A stretch of DNA of 64,000 bases from Benincasa hispida (lineage: Eukaryota; Streptophyta; Magnoliopsida; Cucurbitales; Cucurbitaceae), in NCBI RefSeq assembly GCF_009727055.1, contig NW_024065299.1:186001-250000 (forward strand), read 5' to 3'. The translations under genes and the position numbers were made by a program. Of this stretch, positions 1-12,603 are shown one piece after another. The notes under the pieces are model-generated. The model saw nothing but the letters and a program-made list of their open reading frames with translations, searched no databases and was not told the origin of the DNA. Position 1 is the stretch's first letter; every line of letters starts with the position of its first letter.

Positions 1-1910
1 TGAACGCTCGTTCACAGTAACACGACAACTCATGAACGCTCATACACCACGATCGTAACACAGCACGATCAACAAAGAACTCAAACACCGCGATCTCCAA
101 CATCACGAACACAACAGACTCCATACGAACACCATTAATGACCTCCAAATAACATCAACTTTATCGAGTTGAGTATGACACCACCACAATGGCTACCTTG
201 ATATTCTCGGTGTTAGAATCTAGAAGTGTGGGTTCTGTGTGGACTTGGTTAGAGGTAGATACCGAAGGAGGACAATCGTGTAAACGATTGAGCAAGTGGG
301 AGATGTCAAAGTCTATCGTATAGATGATGCCTAATCGTTTAACAAATGTTATGCGATCGTTTAGCAAAAGCTATACGATCGTTTAGCTCATCGGTCAGTT
401 GAGTGTCTATCGTATAGAAACACTCCACGATCCTCTAGTCTCTCCAAGTTGTCTATTAGTAAATTATATTTATTTGACAACCTCTCAGTGAGTAAATTTC
501 CGAGAATGGAAACTCTTTCAACATCTACTAAAATTAGGAAAATATTTTACCTTTTATCTCACGGTTACCATGAAACCACTAATAATCTCCCACTCAATTA
601 GTTATTAGAGAAAAAGATATAATCCAATAATTAATATTATTATAAATATATATGATAATGAACATACCACACTATATTTATATCCTATAGTTTTAATATT
701 TCATCTTATGAAACATATAAACTATAGCTTTTTTCTATTCTATGGCACTTAATGTAAATCTCACTTACATTAATCCTCCACTTGATGTATCTCATACACC
801 ACACCGATCATATCCTATATAATCAAATTACCTATTATCAATTTAAACATTTCAAAACAACACCAAGAATTGATTTCCAACTTGAATCCATTGAGCTACC
901 AAGGGCATCTTATGAACCTATAGCTTGAAGCTCTAACGGTACGTGAATAACTGACTAAACTCTTTAGTCACGGGATCCACCATTCGTTAATTGCCAGGCA
1001 CTCCACTAAAGACCGACAACTGTACTCTCCTTACTATAGATATATTATCTGTCTATCTTAACCAATCAATAGTGCAATAACCCTTAACAGATCGCTCGTA
1101 AGTACAGCTGGGCCAATAACCGTTATGCTTCTGTAGTTACATCTAACTCCTTAAGTACCACTGATCCCTCTAATGAACATAAGTCATAGTCCTACTATGA
1201 CTGAGTCCCTCTTTAAAAGAGAAGTTGTGGCCAATATGTTCAAGCCTTGGAATCAGCTCTTAAGAGAGCAATCTATCTACTTACCCTTACTTCGGGGAAG
1301 GAGTTAATTCCATTTTGTATAACTGTGTTCCCATCTCTCAAATCAGACAAGTCCCCAAAAAGGTAGGCATAGTGAGCTGGCAATCTGGCCACTCTCACCC
1401 ATACTAATCAAAGGACCACCCTCAAAGGCAAAAGTTCCCAAAACACTCAGAATTGAGGTCATGTCACCTATGGTTGTTTAGGTGAGATGTAAGTCTCCAG
1501 TATCAACCGCGTTATATACAGAGTCTAGTCATCTTGAGGTCTAGGTCTTATACAAACTCTTTGTATAGAACACCCCCGCTCACATGTCTTCACATGAATG
1601 GTCAGGATCTACCATCTATAGTAGTTTACAACACTTACAAACCTCTACAAAGCGGGTCATATCCGTCGTGTCACCAGGATCAAGAATCCCTTTTTAATTC
1701 TTATACTACAGACCTATTTAGGTTATCACTTCAGGCATGGTTCACTTGTATATCTCATATACATGCTTAAGTTTACATACAATAGCCATGGAGCTTTGTT
1801 TATTGGATATGAGTAAATACCAGAATGAAATAACTCTTATTTTATTCACAACAATGTATATATATTAAAAACTACGAGACTCCAGGAGAATTAGGACACC
1901 AATCCCAACA
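1..1910 (-). repeat. Family A copia 3' LTR (element 1), cut by window edge
   Basis: On the minus strand it starts TGTTGGGATTGGTGTCC at 1910 and runs off the window at position 1. By alignment to the complete 2063-bp copy at 23940-26002, roughly 150 bp are missing. The stretch at about 270-400 carries the family's CGATCGTTTAG motif copies (353-364, 375-386). No coding content; the small ORFs here are spurious. Confidence 0.85.
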
Positions 1911-1921
1911 ATTTCCCACTT
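1911..1921 (-). other. Polypurine tract of element 1
   Basis: The minus strand reads AAGTGGGAAAT directly before the LTR start TGTTGGG. This is the usual plus-strand priming site position in copia elements, and element 2 has the same arrangement next to 17700. Confidence 0.75.
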
Positions 1922-2002
1922 GTCCTAATAGCTCGAGAGACTAATGTACAATATAAGATAAATACATGTACAATATACAATAAACTAGGGCATACCCTAG
2001 TA

Positions 2003-2579
2003 TCATCTCCCACTTTCCCTAGACATGATGCCACATGTCCCACAGATCCAGACTCTCGAGGTGACCCTCGAACACTTTAGCCATGAGAGCCTTTGTAAAG
2101 GGATCAACAACGTTGTGCTCCGACGCGATCTCGTGACTATCACATCATCACGATGCATAATCTCCCTGATCAAGTGGTATTTTCGCTCTATATGCTTACC
2201 CCGACGATGACTCCGTGGTTTCTTTGAATTTTCCATAGCCCCGTTGTTATCACAATAGAGATTTATTGGTAAATCCATATTTGGGATGGCTTCCAAATCG
2301 ATAAGGAATTTCCTCAGCCAAACATCCTCCTTAGCTGCTTCAAAAAATGGTTACATATTCAGCTTCCATAGTGGAGTCCGCGATGCATCATTGCTTGATG
2401 CTTCGCCACACTACAGCCCCTTCATTCAAAGTGAACACTGACCCCAATGTCAATTTACGTGAATATCTAACGGTCTGAAAGTCAGAGTCTATGTATCCTG
2501 TAAGGATCAGATCCTTATCTCCATACACGAGCATGTAGTCCCTCGTTCTTCGAAGATACTTGAGGATCGTCTTAACCAC
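2003..2579 (-). pseudogene. Copia RNase H relic (element 1)
   Basis: C-terminal domain of a copia Pol, which degrades RNA in the RNA/DNA hybrid during reverse transcription. Readable blocks on the minus strand include GSVFTLNEGAVVWRSIKQ, then YCDNNGA, then RGKHIERKYHLIREI, which are standard copia RNase H landmarks. The blocks lie in different frames. An in-frame break near 2340-2390 destroys the EAEY block, and the tail after VIVTRSRR is frameshifted. It continues from the RT at higher coordinates. Not functional. Confidence 0.85.
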
Positions 2580-2582
2580 CGT

Positions 2583-3560
2583 CTAGTGATCAAATCCTGG
2601 ATTGGACTGATACTGTTTGACAATCCCTACTGCATAGCAAATGACGGGTCTGGTATACAACATTGCATACATCAAGATTTCTACAGCTGAAGCATGGGGA
2701 ATCTGTCTCATCTTCTCAACCTCTTGAGGTGTCTTAGGACATTGATCCTTAGATAAAACGATTCCATGCCTGAAGGGTAACAAACCTCTCTTGGAATCTA
2801 GAAACCTGTCCCTGATCAACATTTGATCGATGTACGATGCCTGAGATAAGGCTAACCTTTTGTTCTTATGAACCCAAACGATCTGGATCCCTAGAACATA
2901 CTGTCCCTCACCCAAATCTTTCATTTGGAATTGAGCAGCTAGCCACTTTTTAATATCAGTTAGATACCCTACATCATTCCCAATGAGTAGGATATAATCC
3001 ACATACAGTACTAGGAAATCTACTGAGCTGTTGAAGATCTTCTTGTAGACACAAAGCTCAACGTTCTGATCAAAGCCAAACGACTTAACTGTAGTGTCAA
3101 ATCTAATGTTTCAAGATCTAGATGCTTGTTTCAGTCCATAAATAGATATATTAAGCTTGCAAACTTTTTGCTCTTAATCTGGAACTACGAACTCCTCTGG
3201 TTGAGTCATGTAGATGGTCTCCTAAAGATTTTCATTAAGAAAGGCTTTTTAATGTCCATTTTCCATATCTCATAATCATAAAATGTGGCTATAGATAGGA
3301 GTATCCTGATAGACTTGAGCATGACAACAGGTGAAAAAGTTTCCTCATAGTCAACTACCTCGACCTGGGTATAACCCTTTGCCACGAGTCGAGCCTTAAG
3401 AGTTCTCACCTTTCCATCTACACCTCTCTTTCGTTTATAGATCCACTTACACCCTATAGGTTTTACCGCATTGGGTGGATCCGCAAGCTCCTAGACGTTA
3501 TTGAAGTACATAGACTACATCTTCTTGTTCATGGCTTTAATCCATTCATCCTTGTTAACA
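2583..3560 (-). pseudogene. Copia reverse transcriptase relic (element 1)
   Basis: Copia RT, which copies element RNA into DNA. In order from high to low coordinates, the minus strand shows the LKARLVAKGYTQ and VDYEETFSPV blocks, the fingers/palm segment YDYEIWKMDIK, then the catalytic loop and LSQASYIDQML. The catalytic tetrad is YVDY at 2994-3005 instead of YVDD, so the second metal-binding Asp is lost. The reading is split into at least two frames (2583-3002 and 3206-3409). Element 2 is a close relative that keeps YVDD. Domain identity is secure; the protein is dead. Confidence 0.88.
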
Positions 3561-4600
3561 TCCTCCATTGCTTTCTTAAAAGACAATGGATCCTCGACCC
3601 CATCATTAGAAATGACGTTCCGAGCTTTAGTCAAACCACTGTAGCGATCTAGTGGGTTTGTAACCCTCCCACTATGTCGTCGCAATCTCAACTCTTGAGC
3701 TGGTTAACTAGATACACAGACCTCAAAACCTCTTGTTGATCTGTCGGCCTGTTCAACAACTCTTATTGAATCCTTAGTAGTCTCAGTCTCACTAGAAATC
3801 TCATGTAAAACAAGCTTACTTCGTGGCTTATGATCCCGGATATGGTCTTATTCCAAGAAGATAGCATTTATAGAACTAAAGACTTTGTTCTCACTCGGAT
3901 TATAGAAGTATCCACCCCTCGTTTCTTTGGGGTAGCCTACAAAGAGGAAAACTTTCGAACGCGGTTCCAACTTCTTCGGGTTAGTCACAAGCACATGTGT
4001 TGGACACCCCCAAATCCTAAAGTGGCATAAACTACCTTTACGACCTGTCCAACACTCAAAAGGTGTTTCAAAAACACTTTTCGAGGGAATGTTGTTCATA
4101 ATATAGCATGCAATCTCCACTGCAAAACCCCAAACGAGTTTGGAAGATGAGCATAACTCATCGTAGACCGAACCATGTCCAACAAGGTTCTGTTTCTCCT
4201 TTCTAATACACCATTCTGCTGAGGTGTACCTAGGGCCGAGTGTTGGGATGCAATCCCATATTGTATCATATAGTTCTGAAATTGGAGGTCAATATACTCT
4301 CCATCACGATCAAATCGTAATGTTTTTATCTTCTTAACTTACAAGTTTTCAACTTCAGCCTTATACTCCTTGAACTTGTCAAGGGCTTCAGACTTACATT
4401 GCATTAGGTAGAGATACCTGTACTTCGAATAATCATCTATGAAAGAGATGAAATATTCATGCTCACCTCGAGCCCTAACATTCATCGGACCACAGAGATC
4501 TAAATGTATAAGCACCAAGGCTTCCTTGGCTCTGTAACCTTTTCAAGTAAAAGACCGTTTGGTCATCTTGCCTTCGAGGCACGATTCACACACTGGCAAG
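3561..4600 (-). pseudogene. Copia integrase relic (element 1)
   Basis: Integrase core and C-terminal region on the minus strand. The longest open piece (3848-4120) reads ACYIMNNIPSKSVFETPFE, CWTGRKGSLCHFRIWGCPTH, and KVFLFVGYPKETRGGYFYNP. These blocks match the region after the catalytic core of plant copia integrases. The core-proximal part (4130-4600) is recognisable only in short pieces separated by stops. The integrase would join element cDNA to the host chromosome. Compare the better-preserved copy at 19400-19915. Confidence 0.83.
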
Positions 4601-5185
4601 GAGTTTTCTTCTAAACTATTTAGAAGTTCACTTTTAACCAACTGCTCAATTCTATTGAGGTTATATGACCTTAACTTAGATGCCAAAGATTGGCATTTTC
4701 CTGAGGAGAAACCTTAGGTCTTTTAGCTGATGTTGCCATACTGGACATTTCAATGTTAAACAAGACTTTAATGACTAACGGCCTTAGTACATATAAGTTA
4801 TTTTCCATTGAACCAAAATCAATCTCCGTTCCATTCTTGAAAATAAACACTTTATTCTTAGAAAAAGAGACAGTATACCCTTATTCAATGAGACAAGAAA
4901 CTGAGATTAAATTTCTCTTGATATGAGGAACTACGAAAACATTATCCAGTAACAGATAACATTTCTTGGCCAAAATAACTTCAATCTATCTACAGCAACA
5001 GTTGAAACAATCTCACTAGTACTGAGTCTAAGAGTCATCTCTCCATGTTGCAATGTTTGACAGGAACTGAATCCTTGGTAAGAGGAATTGACATGGTTAG
5101 TAGCACCTGAATCTAAGATCTAGGCAGAATCATCATTCTCTACCAAACACATCTCTAAGACCAATAAATCAGATTTATTGTCTTT
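4601..5185 (-). pseudogene. Copia GAG-pre-integrase and protease relic (element 1)
   Basis: The aspartic protease signature ILDSGATNHVNSS is readable on the minus strand, with the DSGA codons at 5102-5113. A stop lies just N-terminal to it. The region from 4600 to about 4950 resembles the GAG-pre-integrase zinc region by position and by alignment to element 2 (20267-20600). The protease would process the polyprotein. Confidence 0.78.
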
Positions 5186-5189
5186 AGAC

Positions 5190-5705
5190 ATCCTCTTCTT
5201 TTGGAGAGTAGTGGGATTAACATCAGAACCTAAATAAGCTCCAAGTTGCATGTAAGAGAACACTTCTCTTCCATGAACCTCAATAGAGTCAGCAACGTTT
5301 TCTTCCTCTTCCTAGAGTTAAACTTGGGAACTGACACTACTGGCTTTGTCATCCATCCCATTATGCTCGAAAAGTAAGAACTGACGTTCAAACAAATCTT
5401 GCAATGAGTCCATAATCTCGCGTGCAATGTTCATGTTCTGAACCCTTTTGGTCAAAACATCAGGTATGCTAGCCAATATGTGAAGTTTGGCCAAGGAATT
5501 AGCCTTCATCCACAACTCATTTTCATTGCGAACACTTCGCGGTGCATCAAGCGTCGGGACTTGAGGATATTCCTCAACCATGACAAATTCGAGGTCATTT
5601 ACCACGAAATACGTCTTACAAGACTCTTTCCAATATTTGTAATTGGTAAAATTTGAGGCATTAAATGAAAATACTAACAAGTTGTTGAAAACAAAAAGCA
5701 CATTG
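5190..5705 (-). pseudogene. Copia gag relic (element 1)
   Basis: N-terminal capsid-like Gag. The best open piece (5318-5701) reads FNASNFTNYKYWKESCKTYF, VVNDLEFVMVEEYPQVP, and ELWMKANSLAKLHILASIPD. This is the typical layout of plant copia Gag (a small N-terminal domain, then a UBN2-type helical region). The frame changes near 5320 and continues as KFNSRKRKKTLL to about 5230. The annotated start at 5701 sits in poorly conserved sequence, so the true start is uncertain. Confidence 0.75.
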
Positions 5706-6410
5706 ACCTACGTTCGGTTTTAAGCAAATACCTGTTGGAAAAACAAACAACATCCAATAAGGTTTAGAAAAACTAACATAAACCCCGTGTGACATCTAGT
5801 TTCGCAATGACACTTCAAAGGTTTAGAACAAAAGCCGCTCAAAAGAGGTCAATTATCCCTCCTCTGAATTAAGAAATTCTCAATCAGTCATTAATACCAG
5901 AACAACTCTTGCTCCTATAACAACTAGCCATCATTAATGTGGTCAAGAGATCACTAACTTACTCAACAATTTCCCGTAAGTGTGACCCACCATTTTAAGC
6001 CCTAGAGATCTGCCCCAAGCAGCCAATTCGAAGGGGAAAAATCCGATTGGGGTAAAACCTAAAGCACCTATCCAATTCTGGAGTTCCTTGATCTTAACCA
6101 ACTGCAAAAAACCCATCCAAAGGGGGACGCTCCCACGGTGCCACGAGGGAGTACAAAATGATCTCACGGTGTGAACCAATGACAAAGACCGTAGGACGTT
6201 TTGACACACATCCTTCACCCCTTACTATAAACACTCTCTCCATCCACCTTGATATTGACTCATGCAAACACCATCCGAAGGGGGGATGCTCCTAGGGCAC
6301 CACGAGACCAAGCATGAATCTTACGGCGTGAACATTCGAGGAGAAATGTGAGTGGAATCATTTATATATCAGATACATCTCTTCCTCCCACTGATTTTTT
6401 TTTATAACCT
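5706..6410 (-). mobile_element. Untranslated leader of element 1, left part
   Basis: Non-coding leader between gag and the 5' LTR, collinear with 21331-22040 of element 2. It contains two imperfect copies of a roughly 60-bp block centred on CCATCCRAAGRGGGA, at about 6075-6145 and 6240-6305. It stops after ATAACCTAG at about 6410, where the family B LTR begins. The remainder of the leader resumes at about 15619. Confidence 0.75.
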
Positions 6411-7746
6411 AGGGTAGCAGCGGAAGCACAAGGATCATCTAAGCACCCAAATTCACTAATTTTGACATAATATAAAACATGCTTCTGTAGAAAAATGGGT
6501 TTCAAGACATACCTCTTGTAGAACTTCTTCAAAGCTCCTTCTCCAGCTGCAATCTTCTCCATATCTTGTTGTAGACCACCTCGAGATCTTCCCCACTATT
6601 CTCGTGGTGCTCTAGATTGAGTTGTGGGACTCAAAACAAGCTTGAATTAAGGGATGAAGGAGAAAAACTCACTCCTACAACCTTGTTGAAGAACCTTTCT
6701 TCAAACCAGTTTTTCTCTCAAAACTCTTTTGATTGCATGCCCGATTTTCACTCCAATCTTTTCACTATATTGCAAATCAACATGCAAAGAGAAGAGTTGC
6801 ATGAGTTGCAGCTCATGCTTGGAGAAGACAAAGGCAATGTTAATGCTTCATGTGTGAGCTACTTAGGTGATGGATAATGGAAAAATCCATTTTTCCATTT
6901 TGTGTTTTTGTTTTCTAATTTTTCCAAATTTATCTAAAAATAAAAATTTTATTTTATAAATCTATTTTGATTAAAAATGAAAATTTAATTAATTTCATAA
7001 ATTAATTATTAAATAAAACTTAATTAATTTAATATCAAATATTAAATTAATTTTAACACATATCCATCTTTGTATATTTAAATCATATTTAAATATATAA
7101 ATTCTCATATTCCGTTTAATTCTAAAATTAAACATAATTATATCTCATATAATTATTAATTCCCTTAATTCTAATTTGAACATTTCAAATTAACTTATCA
7201 CGCTACACTAGAGCTAGTACGTTACGAGCTACTAGGGGGACCTCGAGGATCTACAGATCATGGGCTTCAACGATCCGAGATTAATTGGCTAAACTCATTA
7301 GACCAAATTAATCTCCATTCGTGAACTAATGGGTCATTCCACCAAAACCTATAGTTGCACTCCCCTCACTGTAGATATATTATGTTCACATGATTTAACC
7401 ATAATCAGCGAGTCGACCCTTCATAGGTTATTCGTAATAACGGTTGGGTCAAATAATCTATTTTACTCCCGAGAATACGTCTTATTCCTCAAGTCCCTAC
7501 TGATCCTCTAATGAACAACTGGTTTGTGATCCAATCACCAAACCAAACTCTCTTAGCCCAGTGAGAGGGTGGGGCCCCTTATTCAAGACCTGGATTCAGT
7601 ACTTGAGAGAACAACCTTTCTTCTATCCCTAAATCGGGTAGGCGTGAACTCCATCTTGCATTCTATGTCCCCAGCTATCTATCCGGTCTTAGCCTTGAAA
7701 TGGGAGTCTTATTGAGTCAGCGCTATTGAGCCAACCCTCAACTATG

Positions 7747-9861
7747 TGGTGCGCGGTAGATTGGAAGTCAATTTTACCCGAAAACCCAAATCTCGTGGAT
7801 GCGTAATGCGATGCATGTTCGTAAAATATGGGTTGATAGTCATGCGTCAATGGTCATGCGTTGGAATGAAAATGCGCCAACAAATGTATGCGATGACCAT
7901 GCGTCCTGCCACAAGTTTCCTTGCGCTCATGCCAAGTATAACATGAATGGAAGTTTCTCGGATAATTCGAGGTTGAACACAGGGACTTGTAACTATATGT
8001 TTGTGGTGATGTGCATGCGGCGATATAAATAAAAGAATGGAGGGGATACTGCTAAGTTAATCCTACTCTTACTCCTATCTAACAGACAACGCAATAAGAA
8101 TATGCATGAAAGGTAGAGATGCGACAAACCTTAACATGAAATAAAAGTGTGAGAAAATAGATAAAATGTGGAGATGTTTTCATTGCAAAACTTAAGAGTG
8201 ATCACAAGGGCAACCTAGTCAACGCAATCCATGCAATCATGCAACCGACATACAATAGTAAACCACCTCTCGGTGCGAATGCTACGGCTTTTAATGCTAG
8301 AACACATGCGATATATGTGCTATGTCTACAGGGCCTACACATAAGCCTCTATTCCTATTTATGCGATGAAAAAATGACATCCACACAAATATGCGACCAC
8401 ATAATATCATTTCTATTTCTAGGGTGCATGCGATGTAGTGTTGACAAACAGAGCTTATCTCTAAGATCCCCATTCTTACCTATGTGTTTCAATCCGCTCT
8501 CTCGAGTCTTAGATTTGGGTTTTAAACTACTCTCTCAAGTATGCCTAAATGACGAATGATGCGCTCATAGGACAAGGTAACCGCATGAACTTGGTTGATG
8601 CAAGGTTGTTACTATCCCTAGTGAACAACACAAACATTGCTTAATGCGACCAACCACTTACCCTCCCGGGTAGTTGGTTGTTGCTGATTTTCTCATAGAA
8701 AAGCATTGTGTTAGCTTATAGGCAGGCGTTGTCGCAGCTTCACACTAAGCAAATAAGGTTACTAACAAACTCATGCAACGCACATCTCTAAGTACGTTGC
8801 TACATGCTTTATATCCCTAATCCACATGACTAAGTATGCAATACCCAAGCAATCTCACTAAGTGTTGCAATGAAAGTAAAGATGCTAAGAAAAAAAGATG
8901 GAGATAGAGTTGAAGGAACAGAGAAATGCATTGAAAACACATTGTATTAATTTTTAACTCAAAATGTCATACAATACAATATAGAAAATGAAAGGAAAAA
9001 GAAAAGACCGCCTAGAAGCAAAACTTTGCTTCTAGCGAATGTGCGTTAAGGCTACTAGTGGTGCCATGGATGGGTGGAGAAGTTGACTCTCTCGAGATCT
9101 AGCTCTGGTCGAAGGCTCTGGTTGTCACTCGGAATGGATGAAGGAGGTGAAGAACTTTCAGCCATCTTCTCACGCAGTTTGTCTAGAACGCATGGAAAGT
9201 CCCCGGTTCACAAGGATCCTCCCCCGGATGACTTGGAATTTTACTCATTGGCTTCTATTTATAGAGTTTGGACTGCCGACAATATTAATTGGACTACTCT
9301 GAGTCTGACATTCGGCGCATCAGTCCTTTCTGAACCTCTGCCACCAACGGCACGGTAGATGAAATGTCAGCATCAGCTTTGGATTTTCTCGAGGTAGATG
9401 CGTCGATGCATTCATTCCACCTACCTTGCGTTGATCCCATTAGAATGCATTGTTGCGTAGCCGCAATCATTCAATGGCCGCATTCGCTTAACACAACTCT
9501 ACATGATGACCGCAATCACTTGACGAGCGCAACTCCCATACGATGGACGCATATAGGTGATTACCGCAACATTCATGTGTTGATCGATGCGTTTGCCTTT
9601 GCGATGGAGTGTTTCTCCGCATGCGGTCGTCTATGCGGTGATTCGATTTCCACGTTTGCGTTCATTTCCTGCATTGACTACAAAAATAGGACATTGAATG
9701 CATAATTAATACAAAGTAATGGGTTAGCTGAGATTCGCCATGCTTATCCACGCAAACTCATATTCTTGTGAATTCCTATCATGATCGACGCAATTTCTAC
9801 TTAACAACCTTCATAATTCTAAGTAAAAGACTAAAATGACATGCATTTCTGTATGTCATCA
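7747..9861 (-). mobile_element. Gypsy-like (LARD family) solo LTR, 2115 bp
   Basis: A complete LTR on the minus strand with TG..CA ends, flanked by a perfect 5-bp TSD CTATG (7742-7746 and 9862-9866). It is homologous to the LTRs at 13802-15589 and 60275-61966, sharing the '..GTCCCTGTGTTCAACCTCG' segment and a TATA box (TATAAATAG, complement of 9255-9263). There is no interior, so this is a solo LTR left by LTR-LTR recombination. ORFs inside it, such as the one at 9074-9358, are not conserved as proteins in the other copies. Confidence 0.9.
9836..9859 (-). promoter_or_regulatory. Terminal hairpin of the LARD-family LTR (solo copy)
   Basis: On the minus strand, arms ATGACATACA and TGCATGTCAT flank the loop GAAA, giving nine of ten pairs. 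The hairpin starts a few bases inside the LTR 5' end. The same geometry with different arm sequences occurs in the other three LTR tips (see findings). Confidence 0.55.
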
Positions 9862-10379
9862 CTATGCAAATCTAAGGGAAATCCCCAATAAACAGGAGTT
9901 CATAGTTAGCTCAGGATTAATATCGAGTTACTTAGGTCATCTAGGTGAAATAGTCAGTCTTAAACAGTAAATAGTGTTATAAAGTAAGAATGACTTATTT
10001 CTTGGTCCCAATCTTATGCAAACTCATTGCATAGAACACCCCCACTCCTTATGTCATAACATATACGAATTAGGATCACATCGTATGTAGCACTTTACAA
10101 CTCTTTGTAACAACTACAGAGTAGGTTGCATCTAATTGTGTTACCAAAATAAGGTACCCAACCTCGTTCATGTACCATAGATCATTTTGACTATTTACTC
10201 GAACCCAATCCACTCTTATGTCTCCACATAAAGTTCAAGTACTCATACAATAATCATGGGTCTTAGTTTAATGGATTTAGACTTTCATACAATTTATGAG
10301 ATCAATAACAAGTATATTGATAATAGAAAATGTTTATCATTTTACAAACAACGATTTTTTAAGACATAAAACCCAACGA

Positions 10380-10610
10380 TACTCCCACTTGGACTAAAAC
10401 TCCAGTGGATCAATATATACAAATATATATAATGTTGAGTTTACATGGAGAGAATAAAATGTACAAATACAATAAATTAGGGCATCACCATACCCATCAA
10501 TTCTCCCACTTGCCCTAGTGATGCAAAACTCGTAGACCTAGTCTTACTAATTGACCCTCGAACACTTTAGCCGAGAGGGCCTTCGTAAATGGATCAACTA
10601 TGTTTCTTTT
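10380..10610 (-). pseudogene. Stub of family B copia: polypurine tract, 3' UTR and RNase H C-terminus
   Basis: Next to the LTR end, the minus strand reads CCAAGTGGGAGT (polypurine tract), then about 130 bp of UTR. Upstream of that, the last codons of a copia Pol read NIVDPFTKALSAKVFEGQL. The coding sequence is cut at about 10610 by about 18 bp of unassigned sequence and then the 5'-truncated LARD1. A 35-bp RT scrap beyond LARD1 (15590-15624) may be the only other remnant of this element's interior. Confidence 0.75.
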
Positions 10611-10628
10611 ACTGATTTTCTTATAACA

Positions 10629-12306
10629 GCATATTGCATCCATTAATCACATGTAGTGATCGCATACGTCAGTCGTATGGGTGATGCAGTTATCAAGCGA
10701 ATGCGGTCATCGTATGGAAATTGCGGCTACAAAGTAATAACCATAATAGAGTGATGAACGCAAGGTGAGTGGAATGCAAGCATGAACGCATACACTGGTA
10801 TTATCAAAAAGATGATGTTGACATTTCACCTACCACGTCGTTAGTAGTAGAGATTCAGAAAAGGACCATTACGCCGCAAGTGACAGATTTAGAGCAGGTC
10901 TATTAATGTTGTCGGCGATGAAGCTCTATAAATAGAAGGCGTTGATTTAGACGATAGCGTGAGAAGATAGCTTGAGAGTTCTTCATCTTCTTAACCATTC
11001 TGAATGATGACCGGAGCCTTCAATGAAGTTAGAGCTCAAGAGAGCCTACTCCACCACCCATCCATGGCACCACCGACAGCCTTGAAACACATCTGATGGA
11101 AGTAAGACATTGCTTTGATCTGGCCCTCCATATCTCTTTTATCCCTGTATTGTATTGCATTTTGGCTTAAGAGATTAATACATTTTGTGATCAATGCATT
11201 TCTATATTTCTTTCGAATCAATCTCCATCTTCATTTACTTAGTATCCTTTAATTTCATTGAATCACTAAGTAAGACTGCTAGAGTATTTCATACTTAATC
11301 ATGCGGCATAGAGATATGAAGCATGTAGCAAACCACCGGGAGGTGTGCGTTGCACGAGTGTTGTGAGAAAACCTTATTTGCTTGCATGAAGCTGTAGCAA
11401 CGCTTGTCTATAAAGCGGACACAATGCTTGTCTATGAGTAAAATCAGCAGCAAATAACTGCCTGGGAGGGTAAGTAGTTGATCGCATTAAGCAATGTAAG
11501 CAAGTGTTCACTAGAGATAGGAATAATCTTATGTCAACCAGGTTTATGTGATTACCTTGTCTTATGAGCGCATCAGTCATCATTTAGACATACTTGGAAG
11601 AGTAGTCTAAAAACCAAATCTAAGACTCAAGAGAGTGGATTAGATCTCATAAGCAATAATGAGGAACTTAGGAATAAGCTTCGTTTGCTATTACACAGCG
11701 TATGCACCCTTTAAGTAGGATATGGTGATATGTGGTCATCTTCCTTATGTGTGAGAGCACGTGAGCGGGATTTAGAGGCTTAGAAATAGGCTTCTCGACA
11801 CTATCGCATAGACATCGCATGCATTTACGTCAAGTGTGTATAGCATGATCGCATTGCTTGCGCTGGCTGGGGTTGCCCTTGCGATCAAGCTTAGTGTTGC
11901 AGTGAAGACATCCTCGCCTTTTCATCTATTTTTCCATGCATTTTACTATGCGTTAACAGTTTTCGTGTCTCTACCTCTCAGTCATAGTCCCACTACTTAA
12001 TCTTTTAGTTAGGAGTAAAAGTAGTGTTTAGCCTTTCAACCTCAAATTCTTTTATTCTTCACCACAAACACACTATCGCATAACATTTAGCTACAAGTCC
12101 CAGAGTTCGACCTCGGATCACCCGAGAAACTTGCGTTCTCGTTATACTTGGCGAGAGCACAAGAAAACTTGTGACAAGAATGCATGGTCATTGCATATGA
12201 GATCAACGCACATTTTCTATTCCAACGCACGACCACCGATGCATGGGAACAAACGCATAACCTAAGGCATGCATCCCATAATTACGTTCCCAAATTTACG
12301 TCATCA
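10629..12306 (+). repeat. LARD1 5' LTR (5'-truncated)
   Basis: Collinear with the 3' LTR from about 14090 onward; both contain CATACGTCAGTCGTATGGGT. TATA box TATAAATAG at 10927-10935. It keeps a segment of roughly 230 bp (about 11700-11930) that the 3' LTR lacks near 15200, so the two LTRs have diverged by an indel. Ends TCATCA. Confidence 0.82.
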
Positions 12307-12311
12307 AGTTT

Positions 12312-12330
12312 TTGGCACCATTGTTGGGGA
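12312..12330 (+). other. Primer binding site of LARD1
   Basis: TTGGCACCATTGTTGGGGA, five bases after the 5' LTR end. The equivalent site in LARD2 is TTGGCGTCGTTGCTGGGGA. The motif resembles the gypsy (Athila/Tat-like) primer site common in plants. Confidence 0.72.
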
Positions 12331-12603
12331 CTTGGCAGCTGATAGTGTATTGAGTTTTGTGTTTTCGCAGGCAATCTTTTTACCTTGGGAGTATTATAGC
12401 TTGTGCGACCAAGTTGCAGCCAGTATTGAAGTGTAGGCAATGTGCCGAAAGCTAATATTGACCCAAGATAGAAGGGCAATCAGTCACATGAGTTGAAGGT
12501 AGTTTTAAGCGTGTGGTGACCATCATGCGCTCAACAATTGCCGGAAGTTCCAATGGTCAGGGCGAGTTTCTTGACCTAAGCAGTTGAGAGCAATCTCCTG
12601 CAT

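Larger units (their letters stand above)
6411..10379 (-). mobile_element. Family B copia 3' LTR, split by a solo LTR
   Basis: Minus-strand LTR of the TGTTGGGTTTTATG family, in two parts (6411-7746 and 9862-10379, about 1854 bp together). It matches the complete plus-strand copy at 27893-29796. Across the gap, '..CAACCCTCAACTATG' and 'CTATGCAAATCTAAGG..' join into the uninterrupted sequence seen, reverse complemented, near 28365-28390. The outermost roughly 20 bp at the 6411 side are missing compared with that copy. Confidence 0.82.

Noticed and set aside
8239..8559. 106-codon plus-strand ORF
   Set aside because: Antisense within the same solo LTR; no recognisable domain and low-complexity composition.
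9074..9705. Two plus-strand ORFs of 94 and 113 codons
   Set aside because: They lie antisense inside a solo LTR and are not open in the other LTR copies.
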